NCBI RefSeq assembly: GCF_008298035.1
Contig: NZ_CP042910.1
Coordinates: 868,001-932,000 of the forward strand
From: Gimesia maris
GTDB taxonomy: Bacteria; Planctomycetota; Planctomycetia; Planctomycetales; Planctomycetaceae
Direction of reading: 5' to 3'
Length of the DNA: 64,000 bases
In this document: positions 17,572-27,466 of the stretch, piece after piece
Layout of the letters: each line of letters begins with the position of its first letter
Position numbering within the stretch: position 1 is the stretch's first letter
Notes under the pieces: generated by a model
The model's input: the letters and a program-made list of their open reading frames with translations, nothing else
Told to the model about the DNA's origin: nothing
Databases searched by the model: none
Made by a program: the position numbers and the translations under genes

Positions 17572-18711
17572 TCAGCCGTGAAAAATCGCGGCCCGTGCGT
17601 CTTTGACCCGTTGGACTGCTGCTTCCGAAGTCTCCGCCAGTGCCGTCAAATGCCCCATCTTGCGACCAATTCGCGACTCCAGTTTACCATACAGGTGCAC
17701 TTTCACGTCAGGAAACTGCTGCAGCGCCGTCCAGTCAGGCGGACCCGGTTCCCAATGATCCCCCAGCAGATTCGCCATCGCGGTTGGACCCAGAGATTTC
17801 GTTGAACCCAGAGGCAGCCCGCAGATCGCCCGCACCTGTTGTTCGAACTGACACGTTACATGCCCGTCGATGGTCAGGTGTCCCGAATTGTGAGGCCGCG
17901 GTGCGATTTCGTTAATCATCAGTCGCTGATCGCCCGTCAAAAAGAATTCAACACACAATACGCCGACCACATCCAGATGCTCAAAGACCGCTCGCGTCAC
18001 TTCGACAGCCTTTCGGTTCACTTCGTCACCCATCCCTGAGGGAAAGACCGAGATATCCAGAATATGATTCGCATGGTCGTTCTTCATCGGCCCGTAATAC
18101 GCGAACTCCCCATCCAGCCCCCGCACACCCACGACCGACAGTTCACAGATATAATCGATAAACGCTTCCAGTACGGTTTCGTCCGCTCCGACTTCCTTCC
18201 AGGCCGCTTCCGCTTCTTCGGGCGAATCAATTTTGACCTGCCCCTTGCCGTCATAACCCGAAGTTGCCGACTTTAACACCGCCGGATATCCCAGTTCCGA
18301 TAATGCCGTTTTCAGCTCCTCCACCGATCTGACCACCGCGAACGGAGTCACCGGAATTCCCGCGTCCCGCAGTTCCGATTTCTCACGAATCCGGTTCTGC
18401 GCAACGTGCAGCACGTTGGCTCCCGGTCGAACCGGTGCGAATTGCGAGGCGGCGTCGGTTGTCACGGACAGCACGTTCTCGAATTCGAACGAAATCACAT
18501 CCACCTTTTTCGCGAAATTCGCGACCGCGTCAAGATCATCATACTCGCCCACAATTTCCAGGTCCGCCACCTGTCCGGTCGGCGTCTGGCTTTCGGGAGA
18601 GAAGACATGCACGTGGTAGCCCAGTCGTCGGGCTTCGATGGCAAACATGCGTCCCAACTGGCCACTGCCCAGCATACCCAGCGTCGAGCCAGGGGCGATC
18701 AACTCACTCAT
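17572..18711 (-). CDS. purK: 5-(carboxyamino)imidazole ribonucleotide synthase
   Basis: A 379-residue ATP-grasp enzyme converting AIR, bicarbonate and ATP to N5-CAIR in purine synthesis. It has the N-terminal [13 protein letters not shown] motif, the ATP-grasp lysine stretch [17 protein letters not shown], and the metal-binding [20 protein letters not shown]. Length is normal. It overlaps the end of purE by 4 bp (ATGA), so the two are translationally coupled. It converges on queE with 10 bp between stops. Confidence 0.97.
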   Translation of the reverse strand: MSELIAPGSTLGMLGSGQLGRMFAIEARRLGYHVHVFSPESQTPTGQVADLEIVGEYDDLDAVANFAKKVDVISFEFENVLSVTTDAASQFAPVRPGANVLHVAQNRIREKSELRDAGIPVTPFAVVRSVEELKTALSELGYPAVLKSATSGYDGKGQVKIDSPEEAEAAWKEVGADETVLEAFIDYICELSVVGVRGLDGEFAYYGPMKNDHANHILDISVFPSGMGDEVNRKAVEVTRAVFEHLDVVGVLCVEFFLTGDQRLMINEIAPRPHNSGHLTIDGHVTCQFEQQVRAICGLPLGSTKSLGPTAMANLLGDHWEPGPPDWTALQQFPDVKVHLYGKLESRIGRKMGHLTALAETSEAAVQRVKDARAAIFHG

Positions 18712-19202
18712 AATTCCGAATTATCCAGTACGGTGTCAGTTTGCTTCTTGCAGAATTCGTGCATCTTCGTTCGCAGCTCAGGACGGGAATTCCCCAGGAT
18801 CCGAATCGCCAATAGCGCCGCGTTTTTCGCTCCCGATTCCCCAATTGCCAGCGTACCCACAGGCACGCCGCCCGGCATCTGTACGATCGACAGCAGCGAA
18901 TCCAGCCCCTGCAGCGCCCGGCTCTTCACAGGAACACCCAATACCGGCAGTACCGTCTGGGCAGCCACCATGCCCGGCAGATGCGCCGCGCCCCCCGCGC
19001 CCGCGATAATTACTTCCAGACCCCGTTGTTCGGCATCCTTTGCGTATTCGTTCATCCAGTCCGGTGTCCGATGCGCCGAGACCACCCGGCACTCATGCTC
19101 GACCCCGAACTCCTTCAGGATCGTCGACGCTTCTTTCATCGTATCCCAGTCCGATTGACTGCCCATGATGACCCCCACCAGCGGGGAACTGTTTTCTGAC
19201 AT
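18708..19202 (-). CDS. purE: 5-(carboxyamino)imidazole ribonucleotide mutase
   Basis: A 164-residue class I PurE converting N5-CAIR to CAIR. It has the phosphate-binding [13 protein letters not shown] motif, [14 protein letters not shown] with the catalytic histidine, and [16 protein letters not shown]. It is the first gene of the purE-purK operon, with AGGAAAG placed seven bases before the ATG. The standard order and 4-bp overlap show the two enzymes are made together. Confidence 0.97.
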   Translation of the reverse strand: MSENSSPLVGVIMGSQSDWDTMKEASTILKEFGVEHECRVVSAHRTPDWMNEYAKDAEQRGLEVIIAGAGGAAHLPGMVAAQTVLPVLGVPVKSRALQGLDSLLSIVQMPGGVPVGTLAIGESGAKNAALLAIRILGNSRPELRTKMHEFCKKQTDTVLDNSEL

Positions 19203-19448
19203 GATCGACTTTCCTGTTGAGACAACGCTCGGCCCGCAAACGGGTTAATTTTTAAGCAAGATTGTGTTATTTCGAATGGCTGTGGCACTGATAATACTCA
19301 ATTTCCTTACCTGATAGGAGTCTGCCATCCCCTTTTTTTGCAGGCTCCTGCCGACAAGTGCACGTTCGTTTGACATTCTGAGCCCGCTGGTCTAGTGTTA
19401 GAGACGATTTCTTCATTCCCAGATGTGACAATTTGAAAGGATCTTCTT

Positions 19449-20444
19449 ATGGCACGCCCTGTAACATTATTCACCGGACAATGGGCCGACCTCCCCCTGG
19501 AAGAGATGTGCAAAAAAGCACAGGATTTCGGCTATGACGGCCTGGAACTTGCCTGCTGGGGAGACCATTTCGAAGTCGACAAAGCACTGTCCGACGACAC
19601 CTACTGCAACCGCAAACGGGAACTCCTCGAAAAATACGACCTGCAGCTCTTCTCCATTTCCAACCACCTCGTCGGCCAGGCCGTTCTCGATAACATCGAC
19701 GAACGTCACAAAGCCATCCTCCCCGAATACGTCTGGGGTGACGGCGATCCCGCCGGCGTCAACGAACGGGCCATCGAAGAAATGAAGAACACCGCCCGCG
19801 CCGCACAGAAGCTCGGCGTCAGTGTGGTCAACGGCTTCACCGGTTCCAGCATCTGGCATCTGCTCTACGACTTCCCCCCCACACCACGGGAAATGTATGA
19901 CGCCGGTTACCAGCTGCTTGCCGACCGCTGGAATCCGATTCTCGACGTCTTCCAGGAATGTGGCATCAAGTTCGCGCTCGAAGTCCATCCCACTGAAATC
20001 GCCTTCGATATCTACTCCGCGGAAGCGTCGCTCAAGGCCCTCGACAATCGCGAAGAGTTCGGCTTCAACTTTGACCCCAGCCACCTCATCTGGCAGGGCG
20101 TCGATCCCGTCGAGTTCATTCGCTACTTCCCCGATCGTATTTATCACGCTCACATGAAAGATGCCTCCGTCACCCTCAACGGTCGCACCGGAATTCTCAC
20201 CAGCCATTTGCCCTTCGGCGATCAACGTCGTGGCTGGGACTTCCGCAGCGTCGGCCGGGGTGGTGTCCGGTTCGAAGAAATCATCCGCGCCCTGAACGAC
20301 ATCGGTTACGGCGGCCCCCTTTCCATCGAATGGGAAGACATGGGCATGAACCGCGACCAGGGTGCCCGCGAAGCCTGCCAGTTCACCAAGAACGTCGACT
20401 TCGCCCCCTCCGACATCGCCTTCGACGGCGCATTCGGAGACTGA
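19449..20444 (+). CDS. Sugar phosphate isomerase/epimerase (AP-endonuclease-2-like TIM barrel)
   Basis: A 331-residue TIM-barrel protein of the xylose-isomerase-like family. Metal-site strands are visible: [13 protein letters not shown] (Glu), [14 protein letters not shown] (Asp and His), YHAHMKDA (His), and [10 protein letters not shown] (Glu) near the end. Such enzymes isomerise or epimerise sugars or inositols; planctomycetes carry many copies and the substrate is unknown. Codon use is strongly C-ending, suggesting good expression. AAAGGA precedes the ATG and a strong terminator lies 30 bp past the stop. Confidence 0.88.
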   Translation: MARPVTLFTGQWADLPLEEMCKKAQDFGYDGLELACWGDHFEVDKALSDDTYCNRKRELLEKYDLQLFSISNHLVGQAVLDNIDERHKAILPEYVWGDGDPAGVNERAIEEMKNTARAAQKLGVSVVNGFTGSSIWHLLYDFPPTPREMYDAGYQLLADRWNPILDVFQECGIKFALEVHPTEIAFDIYSAEASLKALDNREEFGFNFDPSHLIWQGVDPVEFIRYFPDRIYHAHMKDASVTLNGRTGILTSHLPFGDQRRGWDFRSVGRGGVRFEEIIRALNDIGYGGPLSIEWEDMGMNRDQGAREACQFTKNVDFAPSDIAFDGAFGD

Positions 20445-20474
20445 ATTCAGAGCTTCGGTTAGATCGATCTGAAG

Positions 20475-20508
20475 AAACAGGGAGAGCGCCTTTCGTTCTC
20501 CCTGTTTT
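20475..20508 (+). terminator. Rho-independent terminator of the TIM-barrel gene
   Basis: A perfect 11-bp inverted repeat (AAACAGGGAGA with TCTCCCTGTTT) around an 11-nt loop, ending in TTTT, 30 bp after the stop codon of the epimerase-like gene. Confidence 0.75.
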
Positions 20509-21373
20509 CCTGCGCATTGAATCAAATTCTCAACTCCCCGACGCAAGCCATAATTAGCCCCGGTTAGTCCCCAATCTATTCTTAATCTCACGTTTTTAAT
20601 TTCCCATTAACAACAACCGGGTAACCCCGAATTGAGAAAACACCGTCCCCGCAGAAAGAGTCGCAGAAGTTGATTACGCTCTGTTCGCTCCGCTCTCAGA
20701 GCGTAATCAACTTCTTGTAAACAACAATGGAAAGTGTTACCTATGTGTCCGAACGGTTGTGTATCATGTGTCCGGTCTAAATAACGAGCCAACAGTGCCA
20801 CCCTGACGCGAGCAGGAAACTGACAGTGAAATCTTTCGAATGACCCCATCACTTCCCACTCTCTCAGCACCCCGTGTGCCACTGCTCATACCACCCCCCT
20901 GTGAATCCAGGCAGTAGAATCAACGATCTGGAACAGATTGAACTTGACCCCGCCGCGCCAACAGCGATAAACGTTGTCCTGTGTCGCGCGCGTGCCCAGT
21001 TTACAGAGCACTGAAACACGCGACACTTGTTCGTTGTGTGCACCGCATTTACGCCCCTTTTTTCCAGATAATCAGTTCTCACATCAGCACTTGTTCCGCA
21101 TGTATGCCTGCGGGTCGCCGCACTTCGCCGCCGTTTCACCACAAAACCGCCCCGGTGTCGCACCCCATCGGACCCCTGTCAACCTGTATCGCCACCCGAT
21201 TCTATTCAGCCCCCCTTGACACCTCCGCGCCTCTGTAGAAAATATCTTTTCGAACAATGAAACCAGACTGATCCCGAAACCAGTTCTCGTACAAGACTCA
21301 TCAGAAAATAAATGAGCAAAACAGTCCATCACTCTACCTCAATCCTCATTCAAAAAAGTCACAAGAAAGAAAT
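20509..21373. other. Long intergenic region without a supportable gene
   Basis: About 870 bp with no open frame showing a ribosome site or recognisable product. It holds the start of a degenerate copy of the dispersed repeat (GGGTAACCCCGAATT at about 20620), a 19-bp perfect hairpin (20665-20715) and a tail-only repeat piece (GCGAGCAGGAAACTGACAG at about 20808-20826, matching the tail of the copy at 24705). The rest is C-rich and unremarkable. It may be decayed sequence. Confidence 0.6.
20665..20715. repeat. 19-bp perfect inverted repeat (hairpin)
   Basis: Left arm 20665-20683 and right arm 20697-20715 are perfect complements of 19 bp around a 13-nt loop containing TTCGCTCCGCT. No T-run follows, and no gene is within 150 bp, so it is not a simple terminator. 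It may be part of a mobile or decayed repeat element. Confidence 0.8.
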
Positions 21374-21419
21374 GGGTAAGCCCGAATGCAATTCGGGCCG
21401 AGTGTAGCGAGCAGGAGGT
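21374..21419 (+). repeat. Dispersed hairpin repeat, copy A
   Basis: Begins GGGTAAG, then the palindrome CCCGAATGCAATTCGGG, then CGAGTGTAGCGAGCAGGAGGT. The same architecture occurs at 21516, 23511, 24705, 44066 and, inverted, at 44207. It lies outside genes. Confidence 0.85.
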
Positions 21420-21515
21420 CTTAGCTGCCGCGATCAAAGCCTCCCTGCGTATTTCACCACGAATTATAAAGATCGGCTCCCATACCCCGCAGATGAAAAT
21501 CACGTACCGATGAAC

Positions 21516-21561
21516 GGGCAACCCCGGATGTAATCCGGGCCGAGCAAAGCGAGCAGGAAGT
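21516..21561 (+). repeat. Dispersed hairpin repeat, copy B
   Basis: GGGCAAC, palindrome CCCGGATGTAATCCGGG, then CGAGCAAAGCGAGCAGGAAG. The stem differs from copy A (GGATG...ATCC) but stays paired: the change is compensated on both arms, which argues that the hairpin is maintained. Confidence 0.85.
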
Positions 21562-21715
21562 TACCTCTACCACTCTGCGATGAAAGCTGGTAAGGTGATG
21601 AAATACCAGGGGGGAAACATAACTGAAGATCTGAATCGGGGGTTGGCTCCTTTTATCTCTGAATGGAAGCTTGACCATCCGTACTCGGTGATCCCTGATG
21701 TGATGAGCTTAAATC

Positions 21716-22402
21716 ATGGGTCTTGATGGCGTCCAACTCGTAATGGCAATTGAAGACAAATTCGGTATTACGATACCGGACGATGTTTCTTCAGAAATAC
21801 GCACTGTGGACGATCTGGTGGGATTCTGCCTCGGTCGCATTCACGCCGCTGATACAGTCTACTGCCCTTCGTTGACCAGTTTTCTCTCACTGCGATGTCT
21901 CGTGCGTGATATCCGAAATGATCCTGACCTGAGATTGCGCCCACGAGACCATGTCGAAACAGTGCTGGAGGAATCTGATCGAAAACGTCTTTGGCAGCAA
22001 CTGCCCGAGTTACTGAAATCACATCCGCGTGAACTGAGGCGACCTGCCTGGCTGCGCAAAACTTTAGTAGTGGTCGTGCTGAGTTTCCCCATTGCATTGA
22101 TGGCAGTCTTTCCGTGGCACATTGAAACACTGACGTTGATCTGGTTAACAACCATCGCATTGGGCATAATTCTCAATTGGCTCACGATCAAGATGCGCAC
22201 CCGGACGCCAGACGGATATACGACGTTTGGTGACATCGCAAAACGGATCGTGGGAGTGACTGTCGCAACGAATCCACCTGCAAAAACAGATTATGACAGC
22301 GTGTTTTCAATCATCAAAGAAATTATTGTCGATCAACTCGGCGTCGATGATGACGAGGTTGTTCCCACGGCCCGATTTGTGCAAGACCTCGGCTTGGGAT
22401 GA
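21716..22402 (+). CDS. Membrane protein with acyl-carrier-like sequence at both ends
   Basis: A 228-residue protein. Residues 1-40 (GLDGVQLVMAIEDKFGITIP) resemble helix II onward of an acyl carrier protein, but the phosphopantetheine serine position is glycine (LDG for DSL). The middle has two hydrophobic segments (about 118-135 and 138-160). The last 30 residues (IIVDQLGVDDDEVVPTARF, then VQDLGLG) resemble helix I of an acyl carrier protein and stop just where the serine would be. A TAA lies two codons before the ATG, so the N-terminus is not a truncated frame. Possibly a permuted or split carrier-like scaffold; not a standard ACP. I see no clear ribosome site. Confidence 0.65.
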   Translation: MGLDGVQLVMAIEDKFGITIPDDVSSEIRTVDDLVGFCLGRIHAADTVYCPSLTSFLSLRCLVRDIRNDPDLRLRPRDHVETVLEESDRKRLWQQLPELLKSHPRELRRPAWLRKTLVVVVLSFPIALMAVFPWHIETLTLIWLTTIALGIILNWLTIKMRTRTPDGYTTFGDIAKRIVGVTVATNPPAKTDYDSVFSIIKEIIVDQLGVDDDEVVPTARFVQDLGLG

Positions 22403-22627
22403 TACATTTCAAGACAATGCAAGCTAAGCCGCCAGAAAAAAAACAGCCATTTATTAAAAATGCTTTGAAGCAAAAAAATGAATATTAGTTCGTTTTAGAA
22501 CAAAAGCGACTGCAGGGGGAATAGCTTTAATCGGAAAAATGATCTGGAATCAAAGCAATTATTTTATTCTCCAGCTGATTCAATAACCCACGCACCTGAT
22601 GCGTTGTATTAATATTCGGAATATGAA

Positions 22628-23155
22628 ATGACGATTGAATTCGAAATCATTCCCAGAAAGAAAAAACGCTTCACGTGGAATGAACTCAGGGATAACCTGA
22701 GAGAGCTGAGACCACAGTTATTTCCTCCCACCGCTGCCAAAATGCCGAGTTTTTGGGAGTTAGATCGTGGGATTGAAAGAGAAGTTACCGCAGAAGAATC
22801 CATTGGTTCTGAAGGTCATTATCGTCTCGAAACAGACAAACAATATACTCTCTTCCTTGGGACGTATTCTAATGTTGCAACTTATACCAACGAGGAAGAG
22901 TGGCTTGCAGATTATGCGATGAATCTTGCTCCTGACTTACGGAAAACGCTTGCAGAGCAATGGAGATCGGTGGGATTCAGCTATGATGTCGGTATAAAGG
23001 GCATCAGATATGATCCAGGCCTGGTTGACTTTTTTGCAGTCTTACTCTCAGCAGCTCAGTTATGTGATGGCTACATTGTGTTGAAAGAGAGAAACCCATC
23101 AGGTATTCCTCATGGCGCTTATTTGCCTGAAGAAATCAGGAATCTAATCGAATGA
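22628..23155 (+). CDS. Hypothetical protein
   Basis: A 175-residue soluble protein, acidic in the second half, with no recognised motif, signal peptide or membrane segment. It is more AT-rich than the surrounding housekeeping genes and stands alone between two gaps. Function unknown; its small size and accessory setting resemble cargo genes. Confidence 0.6.
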   Translation: MTIEFEIIPRKKKRFTWNELRDNLRELRPQLFPPTAAKMPSFWELDRGIEREVTAEESIGSEGHYRLETDKQYTLFLGTYSNVATYTNEEEWLADYAMNLAPDLRKTLAEQWRSVGFSYDVGIKGIRYDPGLVDFFAVLLSAAQLCDGYIVLKERNPSGIPHGAYLPEEIRNLIE

Positions 23156-23258
23156 AGGGACGAGACCTCAATCAAGATCCCCACTACACAAAGATTTAAA
23201 AGGTGACAGGTCCATTAATGATGGAGACAGCTCCGATGTGGTTCCGGACACCTTTATT

Positions 23259-23384
23259 TGCCCGCAACCCATCCTCGAATACGATCTCATCGGCCACCCC
23301 GGCGCCTGCCGCTTCTGGCACAACCAACTCCTGATCCCCGCCGGGTATCAGGGTTTGTTGCTGGAGAAAAAAGCAAAATCCTAA
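23259..23384 (+). pseudogene. 3'-end fragment of an LVIVD-repeat protein gene
   Basis: About 41 codons before TAA at 23382 encode a segment (ILEYDLIGHPGACRFWHNQL and on to the stop) that closely matches the 3' end of the LVIVD gene at 24953-26914 in both DNA and protein. No upstream part of the gene is present. The match continues past the point where the full gene has a TGA; this copy has TGG (Trp) there. It looks like the residue of a tandem or dispersed duplication. Confidence 0.8.
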
Positions 23385-23510
23385 TGTGTATTTTGCTCTT
23401 TTACTCAGGTAATCAGCATCTTTGATATTCGGTTCAGGGATGGTCTGAAGTTAGAAGTGATTTTTGACGATGCTTTGAATCATCCTGATCTGTAAAGTGA
23501 TTTATTCAAC

Positions 23511-23556
23511 GGGTAACCCCGAATGCAATTCGTGGCGAGCATCGCGAGCAGGAGGT
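23511..23556 (+). repeat. Dispersed hairpin repeat, copy C
   Basis: GGGTAACC, then CCGAATGCAATTCGTGG, then CGAGCATCGCGAGCAGGAGGT. One stem position is mismatched compared with copy A. Confidence 0.8.
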
Positions 23557-23756
23557 CGCAGCTCCCGCGTTCCCTGCTGAACCAGACTTCCCCTGCAAGC
23601 TTCCTGATGGATGGCACCAGCATTCTTTTGAACCAGCTAACCAACCTCTACACAACCCCTCTACGAAATCAATGCTGTTTGTTCCTCGGGCGTCGGTTAC
23701 AATGGTACAGGATCGAAAGATGGCCCACGAACATTGAACTTTTGCGGATGTCTGCA

Positions 23757-24644
23757 ATGAAACTGTTTCAGCGTTTTCCCTGGAAGCTGCTTAAGCATCA
23801 AGGTGTGATTACTTTTTTGCTGTTCGTCCTGCTCATCTACACGGCTGCTTCTTCCACGTATCTGACCTACTTTGTCACTGGTTACGTATTGCGGAGCCCG
23901 TTCGAGTCTCAGGGAACGTATCTCATTCGGTCCATTCTGTTTCTGAGCGACGAGCACAAACATTCGCCGGAAATGTACCGTGCGTATGTGGAAGAATTAA
24001 AAACACTGGAATGGGACGATGTCAGGGGAGAGCTCATGCCCCGTTATCTGAGAAGCTCTCCGTTTATCGGTTCCCGTTCCATGTTTAGTGTGAAACAGAT
24101 GATTCGTCTCTGGCCCAAAGAGTTGAAGGCGGAATGTGAGCAGATCATCGCGAAACAGGAGCAACACCGGACGTTGACGGAACGCGAGTATTTGAACATT
24201 CTCTATTTACACTTCGATTTGTGCAGCAGCACGTATCCAGGAATGAGGGAAGTGGCCTCGGCCAAGGATGCCAGCGAAACCTGTATGAAAATCAGGGAGA
24301 TCGTCAATAAGAAACCCCTCACCGAGGAGAGCTACTCCTATGGCCATGACATCTATTGGATGAAAACCGTCGTAGAACACGCCTGCCCCACTGAAGTGGA
24401 ATCGATGGGGAGCGCACCCGCCAGCGAATTAATTTCGATCTATGTCATACGCCTGCAGAATCTGGAATCAGACACCCCCAAACCACCCGCGCAGGTAACA
24501 GAACAAATAATGCAGCTGGTAGACCGACTCTTCGAACTGGATGGGGCAGAAAAGATCACCATTGAGAACGAAGCCGGCGTCACCAGATTTGTCGTAGCAG
24601 AGACAGGCGAAGTGCTCGCTGAACTTGATAACAGCAGCCAGTGA
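23757..24644 (+). CDS. Hypothetical single-pass membrane protein
   Basis: I place the start at ATG 23757 (an ATG at 23748 is also possible). The frame stays open upstream to 23523, but that part covers the dispersed repeat and is not protein-like. The 295-residue product has one membrane helix (about residues 17-40) and a long soluble, charged, mostly helical C-terminal part (about 45-295). No family recognised. Flanked by dispersed repeats on both sides. Confidence 0.6.
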   Translation: MKLFQRFPWKLLKHQGVITFLLFVLLIYTAASSTYLTYFVTGYVLRSPFESQGTYLIRSILFLSDEHKHSPEMYRAYVEELKTLEWDDVRGELMPRYLRSSPFIGSRSMFSVKQMIRLWPKELKAECEQIIAKQEQHRTLTEREYLNILYLHFDLCSSTYPGMREVASAKDASETCMKIREIVNKKPLTEESYSYGHDIYWMKTVVEHACPTEVESMGSAPASELISIYVIRLQNLESDTPKPPAQVTEQIMQLVDRLFELDGAEKITIENEAGVTRFVVAETGEVLAELDNSSQ

Positions 24645-24704
24645 TCAGTCCACCAATCCATGAGCGGTATGGCGCAAGCCGCCAGTAAAACACCCACCAC
24701 AAAA

Positions 24705-24750
24705 TGGGTGGCCCCGAATGTAATTCGGGGTGAGCGCAGCGAACAGGAAA
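24705..24750 (+). repeat. Dispersed hairpin repeat, copy D
   Basis: GGGTGG, palindrome CCCCGAATGTAATTCGGGG, then TGAGCGCAGCGAACAGGAAA. Just upstream CACCCA (24691-24696) can also pair with TGGGTG. The tail CAGGAAACTGACAG recurs near 20813. Confidence 0.8.
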
Positions 24751-24817
24751 CTGACAGAGCAATCCTCCGAACATTCCCTCAAAAATCCCCACATCCACAC
24801 AAAGTTCCGGGTGCCAT

Positions 24818-24836
24818 CTGTCGGCTTGCCCGACAG
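24818..24836. repeat. Short hairpin CTGTCGG-CTTGC-CCGACAG
   Basis: A perfect 7-bp stem with a 5-nt loop in the gap before the LVIVD gene. There is no T-run. It may be part of the repeat-rich intergenic zone rather than a terminator. Confidence 0.5.
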
Positions 24837-24952
24837 TGCTCAGCTACCACCACACCCCAGACAAATTGACATCACACCCCCGTCCCCACATAATCGAAAG
24901 TTGATTCCAGCAAACTGTCACATTGAAATTCAACCTGCAAAGCACGCTCACC

Positions 24953-26914
24953 ATGCAAACATCCCTCCTGAAATTCGCACTCCTCATCTGCCTCCTGGTC
25001 ATCACCGCTGCAAATTCTCTCCCTGCCGCACCCTCATCAGACACCTACGGCTCCGCATTGACTCCCCATCGGTTCGACGGCGTCGATGCCTGCCAGGCTG
25101 TCGCCGTGGCTGGCAACCGCCTCTATGCCACCGGGCGCGGCAAGTTCCACGTGCTCGACATCACCCGGCCCGAAAAACCGACCCCGCTCGGTGAACTCTC
25201 CGGCCTGGGCAACACCCGCCAGCTCTTTATCAAAGACAACATCACCTATCTCACCGCCCGCCAGGATGGACTCTGGCTCGTCGATATTTCTGATGCGAAC
25301 CAACCACAACTGCTGAGCCACTACGACACTGTCGAGATGGCCACCGGCATCAGTGTCTCCGGCTCCTTGGCCTTCGTCGCCACGCGGCAGTACGGCGTCG
25401 AGATCATCGACGTCTCCGACCCCCGCGCTCCACAACATGTCAGCATGCTGAAAACGGGGGAAGCCCAGTCCTGCTGGGCCCGCGACGGCCTGCTCTATAT
25501 CGGCGACTGGGCGCCCCGGAAACTCGTCATCGCCGACGTCCGCAATCCGCGCCAGCCCGCCATCATTGGCGAAGCTCCCCTCGACGGTTTTGGTGACGGC
25601 GGCTGCCTCCGCGGCAACTATTGCTTCGCCGCCACCGGACACCATTCGCGGGGGAGCCGCGATGACGGCAAAGGGCACGGACTCGAAATCTTCAATGTCG
25701 CCGATCCTGAAAAGCCGACCTTCGTCTCCCGCGTCAAGTTCCCGGCCTCCTATCACATCACGAACGACATGTGGACTGCCCGCGTCGCCGGCGATCACTG
25801 TGTCGTCGCCGACACCTGGAACGGGCTCTTCGTCGTCAACATTCACGACATCAAGCAGCCACGGATCGTCGCCCACTCCATCCTCCCACCCAGGTCCAAG
25901 AGTGACCACACCCCCGATCCCGTCGGCGGCATCGCCCTCGGCAAGGGAGTGATCTACGCCGCCGGCATCTTCACCGGACTCTACGTCGTCCCCGCGCCCG
26001 GCCTCGCCACTCCGGTCGTCCCCGAACAGGACAAGGCACCTGAATTAACAGCCGCTCAAGGCAAAACTGGCGATCCCCGTTTCCTCACCTACCAGCCCGG
26101 CGGTCAGGTCCGCTCTGCCACCGTCGTGGGCGACATCGCCTGGGCCGCCTGCGGCAGTGCCGGAATTCATGCGGTGCAGCTCGGCAAAACCCTGGAGCCG
26201 GTCAGCGTGACCCCGGGCAAAGGCGAAGTCATGCACCTGGCCGTCTCCGGTTCGCGACTCTACGCCGCCGAGAACGACGCCGGGCTCGCCATCTACGACA
26301 TCGGCCCCGATTTGAAGCTGACCGAAATCGGTCGCCTCAAGTTGAAGAACCGCAATGTGAAACAGGTCGCCTGTCCCGCCCCCGGACGGTTCGCCTTGTA
26401 CCACTGGGGCAGCGCCGCGGTCCAGATCGCCGACCTGCAGGATCCCGCCCATCCGAAAGTGGTCCTGCACGACTCCCAGGTCGGCCTGTTCTACGGCGAT
26501 CAGCTGGTCCCCGAACTGCTGGGGAGCCGTTACCTGGTCGCCTACTGGCACCGCAGCGGACCGGCCTGGTACGACGTCACCGGCGAGAAACCCGTTTACC
26601 AGGGCAACACCCCCGACGAGCGGCGCTACAGTTTTTCCGACGGCGCCTGTGCGCTGGGCGACCAACTGCTGCTCGTCAAACACGGCAAGCTGCAACTGCT
26701 GGACCCCGGCGACCAGCGCGAAGTCAGCCAGCTCCCCGCCATCGCGATCCCCGGCCACTACCTCCACGGCCGCCCCAGCACCAATGGCAAACAACTGGCT
26801 CTCTCCCGCCGCCCCGATCAACGTGTGGAACTCTTCGACATCACCGACATCCAGCACCCCAGGCCCCTCCGCGAATATGATCTAACAGGCCGCCCCGGCG
26901 CCTGCCGCTTCTGA
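24953..26914 (+). CDS. Secreted LVIVD-repeat (beta-propeller-like) protein, possibly truncated by a nonsense codon
   Basis: ATG at 24953 begins a signal peptide (about 26 residues ending NSLPAAP). The mature part has many LVIVD-type repeats, for example GVEIIDVSDPRAPQHVSML, each giving a strand pair of a probable propeller; these are typical surface proteins of planctomycetes. Codon use is extremely C-ending, unlike the AT-rich genes either side. The frame stops at TGA 26912-26914 after GACRF; the next 21 codons in frame closely match the C-terminus of the fragment at 23259-23384, which has TGG at this spot. The protein is therefore probably 22 residues shorter than its ancestor. Function unknown. 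Confidence 0.85.
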   Translation: MQTSLLKFALLICLLVITAANSLPAAPSSDTYGSALTPHRFDGVDACQAVAVAGNRLYATGRGKFHVLDITRPEKPTPLGELSGLGNTRQLFIKDNITYLTARQDGLWLVDISDANQPQLLSHYDTVEMATGISVSGSLAFVATRQYGVEIIDVSDPRAPQHVSMLKTGEAQSCWARDGLLYIGDWAPRKLVIADVRNPRQPAIIGEAPLDGFGDGGCLRGNYCFAATGHHSRGSRDDGKGHGLEIFNVADPEKPTFVSRVKFPASYHITNDMWTARVAGDHCVVADTWNGLFVVNIHDIKQPRIVAHSILPPRSKSDHTPDPVGGIALGKGVIYAAGIFTGLYVVPAPGLATPVVPEQDKAPELTAAQGKTGDPRFLTYQPGGQVRSATVVGDIAWAACGSAGIHAVQLGKTLEPVSVTPGKGEVMHLAVSGSRLYAAENDAGLAIYDIGPDLKLTEIGRLKLKNRNVKQVACPAPGRFALYHWGSAAVQIADLQDPAHPKVVLHDSQVGLFYGDQLVPELLGSRYLVAYWHRSGPAWYDVTGEKPVYQGNTPDERRYSFSDGACALGDQLLLVKHGKLQLLDPGDQREVSQLPAIAIPGHYLHGRPSTNGKQLALSRRPDQRVELFDITDIQHPRPLREYDLTGRPGACRF

Positions 26915-26980
26915 AACAACCAACTCCTGATCCCCGCCGGCTACCAGGGTTTGTTGCTCGAACGGGGATCTAAGCGTTGA

Positions 26981-27466
26981 GCGGCGGGCTAACAGAGTAA
27001 CCAACCCCCTCAACAAACCGTCCCCACCCGAGGCGGAGGGCACCTAATGGCTTAGCTGGCAGTGAGAAATAATCTACTGACCCGGGAAAGGAATACATTT
27101 CTCCCGAATGAATTTGTCAAGGTGGGAGGATATATAGTAATATTGTGAACCATGAGATCAAGAGAATATATTAAGTTCCGATTGTAAAAGTATCGCTGCT
27201 AAAGTATGTAAATGTTATGCTGTTATAGACTTGTGTTGATGTTGTGAGTCTGATATGCATTGACCCATTTATGTCGATGGGTATAAAATACACAAGAGAA
27301 CTATCTAATTAGTGGAATATTCATGAACGGTAGGGTTACTATTACAAATAATGATCACTTTACTCAGTTGTGGTGACATATTTTGTGATAGTAAGGGATT
27401 AATACGATAAAGGCTTGTAGATGTCTAAGCTCAAATACGGCCTTATATGGAAGAAAAACTCTTAGT
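26981..27466. other. AT-rich intergenic region before the cassette
   Basis: After the end of the LVIVD homology the base composition shifts abruptly to AT-rich near 27060 and stays so through about 29200. I see no gene, hairpin or tRNA here; it presumably holds the promoter of the three-gene cassette and the left edge of an acquired segment. Confidence 0.6.

Noticed and set aside
21580-21726. Open frame of 48 codons overlapping the start of the acyl-carrier-like gene
   Set aside because: It starts just after a dispersed repeat copy, has no ribosome site, no recognised family, and could be chance. A coding signal search across related genomes would decide.
23523-23756. N-terminal extension of the single-pass membrane protein
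   Set aside because: The extension translates the dispersed repeat, which also gives spurious frames in the other copies; the likely start is ATG 23757.
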